A stretch of DNA of 14,090 bases from assembly GCA_037130425.1 (NCBI GenBank), contig JBAXTB010000134.1, forward strand, positions 1 through 14,090, in the 5' to 3' direction. The notes under the pieces are model-generated. The model was not told where the DNA came from and ran no database searches. It was given only the letters and a program-made list of their open reading frames with translations. Each line of letters opens with the position of its first letter. Positions within the stretch are counted from its first letter, which is position 1. Below, piece by piece: positions 14,066 through 14,090 of the stretch. Source of the stretch: M3007 sp037130425. Lineage in GTDB: Bacteria > Bacteroidota > Bacteroidia > Chitinophagales > Saprospiraceae. The translations under genes were made by a program, and so were the position numbers.

Positions 14066-14090
14066 GGATTTTATGCGGCTCTTCGATAGT

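Overview
The window looks like a chromosomal stretch of a Bacteroidota bacterium, probably in or near the Saprospiria/Chitinophagia. Three encoded proteins end in a type IX secretion (T9SS, Por) C-terminal sorting domain. Several genes are preceded by the Bacteroidota -7 promoter element TAnnTTTG, Shine-Dalgarno sites are weak, and there is a LytS/LytR-type kinase-regulator pair and a membrane haem-binding-domain protein typical of the phylum. The genus cannot be fixed from the sequence alone.

Layout. (1) 1-300: a GC-rich left edge with at most a partial, uncertain reverse-strand reading frame, then a promoter for a cold-shock-domain protein (301-762), which ends at a large hairpin. (2) 1026-5319: four closely packed forward genes encode a secreted beta-propeller-like T9SS protein, an M50 (site-2-protease-like) membrane metallopeptidase, a LytS-type sensor histidine kinase and its LytTR response regulator. 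(3) 5456-8706: two secreted T9SS proteins, a choice-of-anchor-J-like protein and a 734-residue protein with an N-terminal thioredoxin-like domain, two tandem copies of a ~200-residue module and a sorting tail. (4) 8764-9258: a membrane-anchored CxxCH haem-binding-domain protein with its own promoter, converging tail to tail, 10 bases apart, with a reverse-strand HtrA/DegP-like protease (9269-10702). (5) 10855-13794: diaminopimelate epimerase (dapF), a putative outer-membrane barrel protein, and a protein resembling nicotinate phosphoribosyltransferase that seems to lack the catalytic core. (6) 13795-14090: non-coding DNA rich in short repeats.

How it fits together. Much of the window serves the cell envelope: exported proteins carried by T9SS, a periplasmic quality-control protease, an intramembrane protease next to a two-component system, a haem protein, a barrel protein, and DapF making the meso-diaminopimelate used in peptidoglycan and lysine. 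Housekeeping genes (dapF, htrA, cold-shock gene) sit among lineage-specific ones. I see no tRNA, rRNA, CRISPR array, transposase or phage gene. The most unusual items are the apparently core-less phosphoribosyltransferase relative, the secreted redoxin with duplicated modules, the M50 protease inside a two-component operon, and the repeat-rich right end.
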